From Prevotella sp. E13-27 (GTDB lineage: Bacteria > Bacteroidota > Bacteroidia > Bacteroidales > Bacteroidaceae), in NCBI RefSeq assembly GCF_023217965.1, contig NZ_JALPSC010000001.1, forward strand, positions 744,001-808,000: DNA of 64,000 bases, given 5' to 3'. Below the pieces are notes generated by a model that saw only the letters and a program-made list of their open reading frames with translations, was not told the origin of the DNA and did not search any database. Shown here piece by piece: positions 25,094 through 36,307 of this stretch (its first letter is position 1; each line of letters begins with the position of its first letter). The position numbers and the translations under genes are program-made.

Positions 25094-28000
25094 ATGAGTA
25101 TAAATGAATATAGATATCGTATGGAAGACAAAGGATTATTGAAGCGTTTTGGGGCACGTCCGACAATGGGTCGGAGCCTCTGGCTGGCTATGATGCTGTG
25201 CTTGACGGCATGGCTGGTGCCCCAGGGGGCATGGGCTGACGACAAGCTGGAGACAGCGTTCATTGGCGACAAGAGTTACTATGTGTTGCGTAGTGGCGAG
25301 GACTGGGACAAGTTCCGACAACTGGTGATTGAAGCCCACGGCGAATCGGAGGTGAACGCCATCATGGATGCCGACATCACTACGGGAAACACTTGCGGCA
25401 ACGCAGAATCCCCATATACTGGCACCTTTAATGGCAACGGCCATACGTTGAACATAAACGTTTGGTCTTCGAGTAATTATCGAGGTGTTTTCACGGAGGT
25501 TAAGAATGCCACCTTTAGAGATTTGCGTGTGAAGGGCAGCGTCCGGGGAGGGCTCCATGCAGCAGGTCTTATCGGTATAACAAGGGGCTCTTCAACTGTA
25601 CATATTGAAAGGGTGTGGGTATCTACCGATGTGATAGGGTCTTCTGATCATGTCGGCGGATTCATTGGACATGCCGACGTGGCCAGTGTCTATATAAATG
25701 ACTGCCGTTATGATGGTAAACTTCAAGCAAACGGTGCTTCTGGTTCGTATGGAGGAGCCATTATTGGATGGTGTAACTCTGGTGGCCTATGGTATCTTCA
25801 TCGCGTCTATGATTACAGTACATGGGATGAGGAGAGCATCAAATATAGATGGTTTAGTGTTAATCATGGTGAGCGTTGGGATTCCAACGACAGAAGCTCT
25901 TCCCTTGTTACCCGTTGGCATTGGGAAAATGTAAATTATTACGACAAGACCGACCAAACCGAGGTGGTCAATTTGATGAATGGCGAGAAGGCCGGCTCAT
26001 GGCACACCGTTAGTGGTAATGCTGCGCCCGTAATGGAAACTTGGCCGGCGGCTGGCGACGTGAACTTTGAGACCTACGACATGGTGCCCGGCACGGAGGA
26101 CAGCGAGAAGGGCATGCTGAAGATTCCCTTCTCGTGCGACCAGGCCGTGAAGTACTTCGACGTCACCTATGTCAACGAGAACGGGCAGACGAAGAGCATC
26201 CATCAGGATTGCAAGGACAACACCTACGCCGACTTCATCCTGGTGCCGGCCACCGAGAAGCACACGAGCCTGAAAATCACGGCCAAGCTCAAGGTGGGCA
26301 CCGTCACCGTGACCCGCCCGGACACCGACGACGCCATACTCCACAAGCCCGAAAGCCCCGAGGCATCGGTGCTGAAGTTCGACACCCACAAGGTGCTTAC
26401 CGATGCCGGTGCCGTGGAGCTGAAGTGGAAGGTGAACGATGCGGCGTACAAGGATATTATACCTGGCGACCAGTTCATAGTGATGCGCTCGCTGACAGGC
26501 AAGGACGAAGACCTGCAGTCCATCGGCATCGTGCAGTACGACGAAAATACTACTGACTATACCTTTAAGGACTCCACGCTGATCAGTGCCCTTGACAACG
26601 ACCAGCTGAATGGGCGTAACGTGTCGCCTCAGTATCTTATCATCCGTGGTGCTGCCCGCGAGTTGTGGGGCATCACGGACAACCCTGCCTCGACAAGGGT
26701 GACAACGACGTTGAATAGCGTCCACCTGATGAGGGTAAGCACCGACTATACCACCAAGTGGGAGGATGAGGCCGCCCGCACCGTCCGCGTCACGTGGGAC
26801 TACGTCAACGAGGATGGTGCCGTGTGGGACAGCCGCGCCCAGATGACGATGCGCCTCATGACCTTCAACCGCAAGGCCGAGCCCGTCGATACCACCACCA
26901 TCGTGCTCACCGACGAGGAGATCACGGCGCGCAAGAAGGTGGTGCAGCTCAACCGCTCGTGCGTCTATTACGTGATCGACTTCGGTGTGGGGATGGGCAA
27001 AACCATAACCCGCTATGAGAAGCCCGGCCAGATTACCCTTTCAAGGACTGCTGTCAATGTCACCATTCGCTCGGATGCCGACTGGGACACTTTCGTTCAG
27101 AAGGTGGAAGAGGCCAAGGGACAATACGACGTGAATGCCTACCTGATGACCGACATCAGCGTCGACATGACCATGCAAGTAGGCTATAGCGCTTCCCCCT
27201 ACCGTGGCACATTTGAGGGCAACGGCCACACGATAGCACTCAATATAAATTTAATACCATATGGAGGTGCCCTATATGTGGCACCCTTCCATGATGTGGG
27301 CTCCTCCACTTTCCGCAACCTGAACCTGACAGGCTTCCTCGGTAGTAAAGTCGAGTACACGGCCAGCCTGATAGCCTTTGCAAAAACAGGCAGTAACGTT
27401 ACCATAGAAAACTGCAACTCAACGATCAACCTGGCAAGCAGCTACAATGGCAAAGCCTACATGGGTGGCTTCGTGGGCAGGAGTGATGCCAACCAGCTCA
27501 CGTTCAACAACTGCCGCTTCGCTGGCAGCCTGACGGGAGCTAATACCTGGGGTAACGGCGGCTTCGTGGGTTATGCCACAGGTGGCGTGACGATTAACAA
27601 CTGCCTGTTTGCACCTACTTCCATCAATACACAATACGAAGATTGTCATACTTGGGCACTTACAAGCGATTCAGGCACGCTGACCGTTAACAACAGCTAC
27701 TATACAAGAGAGTACGGCGAAACAAGCTCTGGCGAGGCTACGACTTTTGGTGTTTACGACATAATCTTGCGCAATGCTGACGATTGGGAAATATTCCGAC
27801 AGAAGGTGAAGGAAGCTAAAGGCGAATACCCTGTGAACGCTGTCATGGATGCCGACTTCACTGTCAATACAATGGTGGGTGAAGAAGAAAGTGCACCATT
27901 TTGTGGCATATTCAATGGCAATGGTCATACGCTGACTGTTAATATAGACAAAGGCAGTACCAGCAATGCAGCTCCTTTTGCCAATGTCAAGGAGAATCCG

Positions 28001-31000
28001 ACCATCAAAAACCTTCATGTCAAGGGTTCTGTGAGAGGTGCTCTCTACTCTTCTGGTCTTATCGGTGCTGTTTGCGATAACAAAGGATATACTATTTCGA
28101 AAGTTTGGGTATCAGCAGATATTACAACGACAAGCACCCATCTTGGTGGATTCATTGGATATGGCAACAATGCAAAAATTGAAACGTTGACTGTAATTAT
28201 TGAAGATTGCCTGTTTGATGGCTCACTGAATGCGTCTTCTGGCACCGGGCATTTTGGTGGAGCGTTCATAGGATGGATGACTAGATCTAAATATCCTCCC
28301 AAATTGTCTCTTAATAGTCTGTATGAAAACGGCACTTACAACAATATAGCAAATGTCGGACTCAACTACACCCTGAATTCCACAAGCGGAGCCCAGACAA
28401 TAAATACTGGTCCCTTAGTCGTATCTTCTCATGATTGGGATGACGTGGCACAGTCATACCGTGGCATTACTAATCCTAACGAGGTCGTGAATATTCTGGG
28501 AAACAAATGGCATGTAGTTGACGGAAAGGCCGTGCCAAAAATGGATTTGGAGGACATTTACGACGTAAACCTCGGCAACGGCTGGACTAAGAATGCCTAC
28601 GGTCAGCCCGTGCCAATTACCAACAGTGTTGAGCCTGTAACAGGTGATAGGTATGAGGTCACTGCAGGCCAGTTCTACTACGAAAGCTTGGGGCATGTGC
28701 TGGAGAACTCGCTGCGCAGCGAGACGCTACAGAGCTCAGTACTGCTGTCGTGGGACAAGACAGAGGAGACCGTTGACTACTTCGAGGTGATGCGCCGCAA
28801 CACCACTACGGGAGCCGACTGGGAAACCATCGCATCGCAAATCTCCACTTTGGAATATGAAGACCAGACGGTGTCGCCAGTCTTCGACTACGAATACCGT
28901 GTGCAGTCAGTCAACGACTGCGAGGGTCTGCACACCACACTGACCAACATCGTTACCGGCCACTGCATTAAGACAGGTAAGGTGGAGGGCTACGTGCGCT
29001 TTGCCGATGGTACGGGTGTGGCAGGCGTCCGCGTTACGGCATCGCAATACGGCGACGGCTCCGACCCGAAGAAGGGCGGCAGCTGCGTGACTGACGAGTC
29101 AGGATTCTACGTCATTGAGAAACTGCCCTACTGGGGCAACCAGCAGGGTGCCTACCAGCTGACGGTGAGCGAAGTGTCTGACGACGACCTTGCCGAAGAG
29201 TGCAAGGGCGGTCTGTATGTAACCTTTGATGCCCAGTCGAACTACCAGAAGGGACGCACGTTCACCGTCACCAGCGGAGTACGCTTCACAGGTCTGGTCA
29301 TGTATAAAGGCACCAGCATCCCCGTTCAGGGAGTCCGCTTCGAAGTTGACGGTCGCGAGGTGCATACCGCCAGCGGAGCCGTGAAGACAAACTTCGAAGG
29401 TAAGTTCGACTTCCGGATTCTGCGCGGCCAGCACAAGGTGAAGGCTGTCAAGAAGAACCATGACTTCACCGACAAGGGCTTTTACATAGAGAACAACGAT
29501 TCAACAGTAGATTTCCAGACTGACAAAGACGGCTACTACTTCTACGACGAGACACGCATCAGACTCATAGGTCGCGTCGTTGGCGGTAAGAACCAGGGAG
29601 AGAAGCCCCTTGGCTATGCGCTGTCGAACAATAACCTTGGCGACTCGCTGAAGATGGTCATCACCCTGGAGGGCGACAATGCCTCGCGATTGGTTTGGGA
29701 CGTACAGGACCGCACGAAGAAGACTCGCGACGAAATATTTACACATGCCAAAGCCAAAGACCCAAAGTTCACCTGTCAGACCCGTGTACACACCACGCTG
29801 AACCGCATGGAAATCTACCCCGACGAGAATACCGGTGAATACGAAGTGCTGCTGCCACCTGTGAAGTGGAAGATTCAGCAGATTACGGCAGAAGGCTACT
29901 CCAGCCTCTTCCAAGACGGACAGATGGGCGACGTGCTCGACCTGAGCGACTCGCTGACGCTGCACCGCGACACTATAAAAGGCACGTGGAAAACCAGCGG
30001 CTACGGACTGGAAGTAGCCACCCCCGTGGAGGAGTATCATGCCAAGTACAACCGCATCTACCACTCGCCGGTCATCATTGACTACAAGCAGCAGGGCTTT
30101 GCCGAGTTCGAGTACTTCGGCGACCGCTATTACGGCTATCAGAACCTTGCCGGAGCCAAAGAGCAGCTGCCCATCGTCTATGGCGTGAGGAAGCAGAACT
30201 GGCCGGAGAATAAGCGCGACTCGCTTGAGGCTCACTATACCTTCGGATACCCCGTATTCAGCACCGACAAGCAATATCCGCTGAAGATTTCTGCCACCGA
30301 ACGCTACTACTATAACAACGACCACAACAGCGACCGTAAGGAAGTGGTACGCCTGAGCGGAGGCACGGTGACCATACACAACGGCATGATTGATGCCCTG
30401 CACCGTGACACGCTGGCACTCGACAGCGTGGGCGAGGCCACCTACGTGCTGAGGGCTGCACAGACACCCTACCTGCTGACAGGCGAAAAGGCTCTGCACA
30501 CGATGACCATGACACTGCTGATGGATGGCACACACTACGAGGCAACTCCTCTTCGCGCGTACATATTTAAAGTTAGTCAGCAGACTGGAGCCAAGGACAT
30601 CCTCAGCTGTTCGGCACCAGTGCTCGTCGACATCCTGCGCGACCCGCCAGGAGGAGCGTCGAAGGCCACCCTGTCGAAGGGCTCAACGCTGAAATATTCC
30701 TACTCAATGGATTTGAAGTGGGCTGCCGGCATGACTATCAACCTCGGTGTGGGCACAGGCGTCAACTCGTTCACGGGCGTCGTGGCAGCACCAATGGGAG
30801 GCGGTGCCGTAGGCGGATTCAACAATAGCACGGAGAGCTACTTCGGCGTAGCCATCGACCTGATATGGTCGGGTAGCGGACAGCGTGCCTTCAACTACAC
30901 TATGTCTGCCAAGGAAGACATCTCAACCAGTACTGATGCGAAACTGATAGGTGCCGATGGCGACCTCTATATGGGTGTGGTTCACAATATGGTAGTGGCT

Positions 31001-34000
31001 CCTGCCACAGCCATACGCGCCATCCCTGACAGCATCTTCCGTCGCATGGGCGGAGCCGTAGAGGCAGGACGAATGGTGGAGATAGCACAGGGTCGCGACA
31101 AGAACGACAGTCTGCTGCACCTGGTACGCGAGGAAGTAGTGACATGCAAACCAGAGATTACCTCTACCTTCGTACACTCGCAGGACTACATCATACGTCA
31201 GCTGCTGCCTGAACTGACTGAGCACATACATTCGCTGATGTTCATAGGCAGCGTAGAAGAGGCACAGATGAAGGCTGATGCCGATAAGAAACCTGTTTAC
31301 CGCTCGAAGGTTGACGTTGACAGTCCTGACTTCGGCACGGAGTATGAGATGATATATCCGAAGGACGCATCTGCCAACACCGTCGATGAGGTGAAAGGAT
31401 ATATAGAGAGTATGAAGAAATGGATGGAGATGATAGGACAGAACGAGAAGGAGAAACTCGATGCCACCGAACTGGTGAAGAACTTCGACGTAGATGGCGG
31501 CAGTTCGCTGAGCTACAGCGAGACGTTCCAGAGCGACTACTCGGTAATGAACTCGTTCGTCTCGCCAATCACTGCATCTACCACCCCTTACTTCGACAAA
31601 GAAGGATCGGACACGTTCTTTAGCATCGTCAGCATCGCGGGTCCGGTGGTAGGAAAGATTCTCGAGAACCTCGCCAAGGGCAAGGAAGGCAACAAGAGCA
31701 GCAGTACCAGCTCGGATGAAAAGAAGAACGAGGTGAACGTGAAGACCATCGGCTTCGACTTCAAGTTCAGTCTGGTACCTGTGATAAGTTACGATGTGAC
31801 GCCAAAGGACACCAAGTCGAAGACTTACAGCCGTACGGAGAGTTTCACCATCAGCATGAATAAGCGAAGCCACCTGAACTTCGATGTGCTGCGCGTAAAG
31901 ACACAGACTGATAATCCTACGGAGAGCGGTCTGAGCGAATTGGACGTGTTCTACAACAAGAACTACAACGACCAGTTGGATTACAACTACGACCACATGG
32001 AGAAGAATCGTAAGAACTTCTCCTACAGCCGCAGCTTTGTCTATCGCACCCGTGGCGGCGCTACCTGCCGTCCGTGGGAGAACGAGCGCAAGTCGCTGTT
32101 CAACCGTCCGGGTACCATCCTCGACGAGCGCACCAAGAAGATTGAGAACCCCGTAATCACTATGGATAAGCAGAGTGTGAGCGGTGTACCGTTCGACAAG
32201 GCAGCTCGCTTCAAGCTCTATCTCACCAACGAGAGCGAGCAGCCGGAAGCTGTTTACAACTACTTCGATCTTTATCAGGTTGACAAGAAGAATCCCAATG
32301 GTGCGCGACTGATGATTGACGGCATGCCGCTGACCGGTAATGGCCGTACTATTGAAGTGCGCCCCGGACAGGTGACGGAGAAAATACTGGAGGTGTACCC
32401 CGGCGAGGGATACGACTACGAGGGCTTGCAGATAGGACTTATCTCGCAGGGCGACTTGAATGTCTTTTCAGAGGTGTCGTTCGACGTACACTACCTACAG
32501 GCTCCTGGCGACATCGCCATCAGTTCGCCAGGCGACAAATGGGTGCTGAACACCGACGCTCCCTCCGATTCCAAGCAAGGCTGGTATCTGCCTGTGGTCA
32601 TCAGTGGCTTTGACAGGAACCAGCATAACTTCGACCATATCGAGTTCCAGTACAAGGAGACCAACCGTGGCGACGACTACTGGACCAATCTCTGCGGCTA
32701 CTATGCCGACTCTACGCTCTATGCTGCTGCCACAGGCACGAAGGCGATGATACCTACCAACGGTAACATCAGCACCAAGTTCTACGGAGAGGGCACGGTG
32801 ATGGAGAAGGCCTACGACCTCAGGGCGCGCCTCTTCTGTCGCAACGGCAATGCCTTCCTAACCAACGACTCGAAGGTGCTTTCCGGCGTGAAGGATACCC
32901 GCCTTCCGCAGCTCTTCGGACAGCCCGACCCGAAAGACGGTATCATCGGTGCCGGCGACAATATCGTGTTCAACTTCACCGAGGCCATCGAGCATAACTA
33001 CCTACAGCTGGCTACCAACTTCGAGGTAGTGGGTGAGACCAACGAGACGGCACTTACAGAGGAACCGGCGCTCTTCTTCGAAGGCAACGGCTACGTGCAG
33101 ACTGATGCCCGCCGCAACTTCGCCAATAAGAACATGACCATCGACCTGATGATCCGCCCCGACCAGACGGACAAGGATATGCCGCTGTTCTCGCACGGCC
33201 AGGATGGCAGCACACTGCAACTGTGGCTGACGAAGGACTTGAAACTGCGTGCCGTCATCGACAGCATTCAGTTCGAGAGCCGTTATGCCATTGCTTCAGG
33301 TGCCCTGAAACAGGTAGCCCTCATCTTGGATAACGATGGCAAGCAAGCCCTGCTCTGGAACGACTCCATCATCGGAACGCAGAAGGATGTGACCTACAGC
33401 GGCTATGGCCCGCTCATCTTCGGCGCCACTAACGAAGTGGCTACCAGCGACCGCAAGCACTACAGCGGACGCATGCTGGAGGCACGTCTGTGGAACCGTA
33501 CCATGAGCGCAAGCCTGCTGAACACTTACGGCAAGCGGCAGCTGACAGGCTACGAGATGGGACTGATAGACTACTACCCGATGAACGACGGCGAAGGCGA
33601 CTATGCCGTAGATAAGGCACAGGGGGCCAATGCCGAACTGCACGGAGCCGCATGGGCACTGCCAAGAGGCATGTCGCTGAAGCTCGACTGGGCGGAGCAG
33701 AAGGCTGTAAAGGGTCTGAAGCTAGACTACACGAAGATGCTGCGCAGTGCCGAACAGGACTACACGCTGATGCTGTGGTTCAAGACCGACAACAAAGGAC
33801 AGGGAGCGCTCATCAGCAACGGTAAGGGTGCCATCACCGACGACGATGCCCGCAACAAGTTCTTCCTGGGCTTCGAGAACAACCAGCTCATCTACCGTAC
33901 CAACGGTCGCACACTGTCTCTGGGCAAGGGACTGGCTGACGACCAGTGGCACCACTTTGCCATCACCGTCGATCGTTCGCACCAGGTAGCCAACCTCTAT

Positions 34001-36307
34001 GTCGATCGCGTACTCACACAATCTGTCAGCACCGACACCTTAGGCGGCATGATGGGACAGGACTTCTATGTAGGTAACATGGTATGGCACGAGGCTGGAG
34101 CCAACGTGCAGACCCTGCATCAGGAGAACGCCTTCAGGGGACACATCGACGAGCTGTGCCTCTTCTCGCAGGCTCTGCCTCACACGCTGCTGAAGCACTA
34201 TAGCAGCAAATGTCCGACAGGACGTGAGAAGGGACTGCTGGTACGCATGGGCTTTGGTCAGTACGAGCGTCAGGCAAATAACAACCTGGAGCTTCGCCCT
34301 TATGCCCTAAACCAGGTCGTCAAGCTCGACATGGACGGCAACCCCACCGACCAGCACGACAGTTTGTTCGTAGAGCCTGTGGCTGATATCATGGCCCACA
34401 TCGACCAGCAAGTAGGCGCGCCCATCCAGTTCAGTCAGGAGTTGCATAACCTGAAATTCAGTTTCGTAGGCCGCAACAACCAACTGCTGGTAAACATCAA
34501 CGAACTGGACGCTCGCATCAACAAGCGCAATCTCTACGTCACTCTCACCGACATACCCGATATGAACGGCAACTACATGGCCTCGCCCGCCACGATGGAG
34601 TTCTTTGTAGACCGTAACCCGTTGCGCTGGCAGGTGAAGCGTCTTACACATGAATTCACCCACAACAGCTATAGTGACCAGGACGACATCTTCACGGTGA
34701 GCATCAGCAATACCAGCGGTGCTAACCATACCTACACCATCGGCAACATGCCGAGGTGGATGAGTGTTGACCGTCAGACCGATATCATCGGACCTCAGAA
34801 CGAACAGTTGCTCGTCTTCAGCATCGCTAAAGACCTGAATGTCGGCACCTATGACGAAGTCATCTACCTGACTGACGAGAACAACCTCAGCGAACCTTTG
34901 GCACTGACCATCCGCAAGGAAGGCGTGGAGCCTGACTGGTACGTAGCCAACGAGCTGAAACACTTCTCGATGAACCTCGTAGGACAGGTGAAGATAGGCA
35001 ATGCCGTCGTCACTGACAGCAAAGACAAGGTGGCTGCCTTCGACAGCATGAACCGCTGCTTAGGCGTAGCCAATGTCAACTACAGCGCAACGACAGGCAA
35101 GAGTCAACTCTTCATGACGCTCTTCAGCGACCAGTCTAACTCAGGTAATGTCGGACTGACTTTCAAACTGTGGCATCATCAGACCGGACAGATTATGGTA
35201 CTGGAGCCAGACCGCACAGTCACGTTCAACCACAGCACGGTAGTCGGCACAGTCGATGCCCCCGTAGTGATGACAGGCGGCTCCATTTACTATCAGGAAC
35301 TGAACCTGCAACCCGGCTGGAACTGGATTTCGCTGAACGTAGATAACAATGAATACCGCAACGTAATCGGCATGCTGAACAAGTTCAAGTGGGAGGATGG
35401 CGATATCGTGACCGACGACACTGAGGACTTCACACTGGTCTATAAGTCGAGTATGGGCACATGGTTGGCCAACAACAGCCAGAAGAGCAGTTACACCGTA
35501 TCGCCCAAGCGCAGCTACCGCGTCTATGTGAAGAACAATGTGGACATTGAGATTCAGGGTTACCCGCTGCGCGACGAAAGCCAGCGTACGCTCAGAGTAA
35601 AGCACGGCTGGAACAATATAGGCTACACCCCAATGGTTAACCTGCCTGTATCGACAGCCCTTGCCGACTATACCGGCGCTGCACGCAACGGCGACGTGGT
35701 GAAGAGTCGCGAGGCGTTTGCCATCTTCACCGAAACATCGGTGGGCGGCGGCTATTGGTCGGGTTCGCTGCAATACCTGAAGCCAGGCGAGGGGTATATG
35801 CTTTACCGCAACGGCGACGAAGATGCACAGTTCCGCTATCCGTTCTACGAGCCGGGCAGCAACTTCTTTGAGCACACCGCACAGAACCGTGCACCCATGT
35901 GCTACGGACGGAACATGTCGGTGGTAGCTACTGTCGAAGGAGTCGAGGTACAGGCAGGCGACAAACTCATCGCCCTTGCAGGAGGAGAAATAGTAGGCGA
36001 AGCCCAACTCTCAACTCTCGACTCTCAACTCTCGACTGGATTCTTCCTTACCATAGCAGGCGACAGGAAAGTTCCGCTCAGCTTCGCCATAGAGCGCGAC
36101 GACCAGCTTATAGCCACCACAGCCGAAGTGATGAGCTACGAAAGCAACGCCATTAGCGGTACACTCACAGAGCCGACCGTCATCAACTTCGTCAAGATAG
36201 ACGTCAGCGACGACAGCTGGTACTCAATACAGGGCATCAAGCTAAACGGCAAGCCTGCACAGAAAGGAATCTACATTCATAACGGTAAAAAACAGATAGT
36301 GAAATGA
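25094..36307 (+). CDS. giant exported multidomain surface protein (GLUG, FN3, LamG)
   Basis: About 3,737 residues, the largest gene here. A signal peptide (SLWLAMMLCLTAWLVPQGAWA) follows an N-terminal stretch, and the true start may be the ATG at 25121. Three beta-helix blocks, each beginning DWDxF and containing GTFNGNGHTL and GGFIG motifs (GLUG-like), lie at about 55-290, 657-850 and 889-1080. An FN3-like unit is at 1206-1291 and two carboxypeptidase-regulatory-like units at 1295-1460. A long unassigned middle follows, then two LamG/concanavalin-like domains at about 2657-2810 and 2860-3033. PGWNWISLNV-type units lie near the end, and the tail reads WYSIQGIKLNGKPAQKGIYI, a form common at the end of secreted Bacteroidota proteins. 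Adhesion or glycan binding is likely, not shown. A TATATTTG -7 box is at 24956-24963. The next gene overlaps the stop by 4 bp. Confidence 0.85.
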   Translation: MSINEYRYRMEDKGLLKRFGARPTMGRSLWLAMMLCLTAWLVPQGAWADDKLETAFIGDKSYYVLRSGEDWDKFRQLVIEAHGESEVNAIMDADITTGNTCGNAESPYTGTFNGNGHTLNINVWSSSNYRGVFTEVKNATFRDLRVKGSVRGGLHAAGLIGITRGSSTVHIERVWVSTDVIGSSDHVGGFIGHADVASVYINDCRYDGKLQANGASGSYGGAIIGWCNSGGLWYLHRVYDYSTWDEESIKYRWFSVNHGERWDSNDRSSSLVTRWHWENVNYYDKTDQTEVVNLMNGEKAGSWHTVSGNAAPVMETWPAAGDVNFETYDMVPGTEDSEKGMLKIPFSCDQAVKYFDVTYVNENGQTKSIHQDCKDNTYADFILVPATEKHTSLKITAKLKVGTVTVTRPDTDDAILHKPESPEASVLKFDTHKVLTDAGAVELKWKVNDAAYKDIIPGDQFIVMRSLTGKDEDLQSIGIVQYDENTTDYTFKDSTLISALDNDQLNGRNVSPQYLIIRGAARELWGITDNPASTRVTTTLNSVHLMRVSTDYTTKWEDEAARTVRVTWDYVNEDGAVWDSRAQMTMRLMTFNRKAEPVDTTTIVLTDEEITARKKVVQLNRSCVYYVIDFGVGMGKTITRYEKPGQITLSRTAVNVTIRSDADWDTFVQKVEEAKGQYDVNAYLMTDISVDMTMQVGYSASPYRGTFEGNGHTIALNINLIPYGGALYVAPFHDVGSSTFRNLNLTGFLGSKVEYTASLIAFAKTGSNVTIENCNSTINLASSYNGKAYMGGFVGRSDANQLTFNNCRFAGSLTGANTWGNGGFVGYATGGVTINNCLFAPTSINTQYEDCHTWALTSDSGTLTVNNSYYTREYGETSSGEATTFGVYDIILRNADDWEIFRQKVKEAKGEYPVNAVMDADFTVNTMVGEEESAPFCGIFNGNGHTLTVNIDKGSTSNAAPFANVKENPTIKNLHVKGSVRGALYSSGLIGAVCDNKGYTISKVWVSADITTTSTHLGGFIGYGNNAKIETLTVIIEDCLFDGSLNASSGTGHFGGAFIGWMTRSKYPPKLSLNSLYENGTYNNIANVGLNYTLNSTSGAQTINTGPLVVSSHDWDDVAQSYRGITNPNEVVNILGNKWHVVDGKAVPKMDLEDIYDVNLGNGWTKNAYGQPVPITNSVEPVTGDRYEVTAGQFYYESLGHVLENSLRSETLQSSVLLSWDKTEETVDYFEVMRRNTTTGADWETIASQISTLEYEDQTVSPVFDYEYRVQSVNDCEGLHTTLTNIVTGHCIKTGKVEGYVRFADGTGVAGVRVTASQYGDGSDPKKGGSCVTDESGFYVIEKLPYWGNQQGAYQLTVSEVSDDDLAEECKGGLYVTFDAQSNYQKGRTFTVTSGVRFTGLVMYKGTSIPVQGVRFEVDGREVHTASGAVKTNFEGKFDFRILRGQHKVKAVKKNHDFTDKGFYIENNDSTVDFQTDKDGYYFYDETRIRLIGRVVGGKNQGEKPLGYALSNNNLGDSLKMVITLEGDNASRLVWDVQDRTKKTRDEIFTHAKAKDPKFTCQTRVHTTLNRMEIYPDENTGEYEVLLPPVKWKIQQITAEGYSSLFQDGQMGDVLDLSDSLTLHRDTIKGTWKTSGYGLEVATPVEEYHAKYNRIYHSPVIIDYKQQGFAEFEYFGDRYYGYQNLAGAKEQLPIVYGVRKQNWPENKRDSLEAHYTFGYPVFSTDKQYPLKISATERYYYNNDHNSDRKEVVRLSGGTVTIHNGMIDALHRDTLALDSVGEATYVLRAAQTPYLLTGEKALHTMTMTLLMDGTHYEATPLRAYIFKVSQQTGAKDILSCSAPVLVDILRDPPGGASKATLSKGSTLKYSYSMDLKWAAGMTINLGVGTGVNSFTGVVAAPMGGGAVGGFNNSTESYFGVAIDLIWSGSGQRAFNYTMSAKEDISTSTDAKLIGADGDLYMGVVHNMVVAPATAIRAIPDSIFRRMGGAVEAGRMVEIAQGRDKNDSLLHLVREEVVTCKPEITSTFVHSQDYIIRQLLPELTEHIHSLMFIGSVEEAQMKADADKKPVYRSKVDVDSPDFGTEYEMIYPKDASANTVDEVKGYIESMKKWMEMIGQNEKEKLDATELVKNFDVDGGSSLSYSETFQSDYSVMNSFVSPITASTTPYFDKEGSDTFFSIVSIAGPVVGKILENLAKGKEGNKSSSTSSDEKKNEVNVKTIGFDFKFSLVPVISYDVTPKDTKSKTYSRTESFTISMNKRSHLNFDVLRVKTQTDNPTESGLSELDVFYNKNYNDQLDYNYDHMEKNRKNFSYSRSFVYRTRGGATCRPWENERKSLFNRPGTILDERTKKIENPVITMDKQSVSGVPFDKAARFKLYLTNESEQPEAVYNYFDLYQVDKKNPNGARLMIDGMPLTGNGRTIEVRPGQVTEKILEVYPGEGYDYEGLQIGLISQGDLNVFSEVSFDVHYLQAPGDIAISSPGDKWVLNTDAPSDSKQGWYLPVVISGFDRNQHNFDHIEFQYKETNRGDDYWTNLCGYYADSTLYAAATGTKAMIPTNGNISTKFYGEGTVMEKAYDLRARLFCRNGNAFLTNDSKVLSGVKDTRLPQLFGQPDPKDGIIGAGDNIVFNFTEAIEHNYLQLATNFEVVGETNETALTEEPALFFEGNGYVQTDARRNFANKNMTIDLMIRPDQTDKDMPLFSHGQDGSTLQLWLTKDLKLRAVIDSIQFESRYAIASGALKQVALILDNDGKQALLWNDSIIGTQKDVTYSGYGPLIFGATNEVATSDRKHYSGRMLEARLWNRTMSASLLNTYGKRQLTGYEMGLIDYYPMNDGEGDYAVDKAQGANAELHGAAWALPRGMSLKLDWAEQKAVKGLKLDYTKMLRSAEQDYTLMLWFKTDNKGQGALISNGKGAITDDDARNKFFLGFENNQLIYRTNGRTLSLGKGLADDQWHHFAITVDRSHQVANLYVDRVLTQSVSTDTLGGMMGQDFYVGNMVWHEAGANVQTLHQENAFRGHIDELCLFSQALPHTLLKHYSSKCPTGREKGLLVRMGFGQYERQANNNLELRPYALNQVVKLDMDGNPTDQHDSLFVEPVADIMAHIDQQVGAPIQFSQELHNLKFSFVGRNNQLLVNINELDARINKRNLYVTLTDIPDMNGNYMASPATMEFFVDRNPLRWQVKRLTHEFTHNSYSDQDDIFTVSISNTSGANHTYTIGNMPRWMSVDRQTDIIGPQNEQLLVFSIAKDLNVGTYDEVIYLTDENNLSEPLALTIRKEGVEPDWYVANELKHFSMNLVGQVKIGNAVVTDSKDKVAAFDSMNRCLGVANVNYSATTGKSQLFMTLFSDQSNSGNVGLTFKLWHHQTGQIMVLEPDRTVTFNHSTVVGTVDAPVVMTGGSIYYQELNLQPGWNWISLNVDNNEYRNVIGMLNKFKWEDGDIVTDDTEDFTLVYKSSMGTWLANNSQKSSYTVSPKRSYRVYVKNNVDIEIQGYPLRDESQRTLRVKHGWNNIGYTPMVNLPVSTALADYTGAARNGDVVKSREAFAIFTETSVGGGYWSGSLQYLKPGEGYMLYRNGDEDAQFRYPFYEPGSNFFEHTAQNRAPMCYGRNMSVVATVEGVEVQAGDKLIALAGGEIVGEAQLSTLDSQLSTGFFLTIAGDRKVPLSFAIERDDQLIATTAEVMSYESNAISGTLTEPTVINFVKIDVSDDSWYSIQGIKLNGKPAQKGIYIHNGKKQIVK
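36004..36042. repeat. in-frame CAACTCTCGACT repeat in the giant gene
   Basis: Tandem copies of CAACTCTCAACTCTCGACT encode QLSTLDSQLSTG about 90 residues from the C-terminus. A third type of low-complexity coding insert, distinct from those in gltB and trpE. Confidence 0.6.

Noticed and set aside
29501-30535. 344-codon minus-strand open frame
   Set aside because: It lies fully antisense to the giant surface-protein gene. The product lacks recognisable motifs, and the plus strand has clear domains there.
30923-31996. 357-codon minus-strand open frame
   Set aside because: Also antisense within the giant gene. His/Leu/Val-rich composition is typical of a shadow frame.
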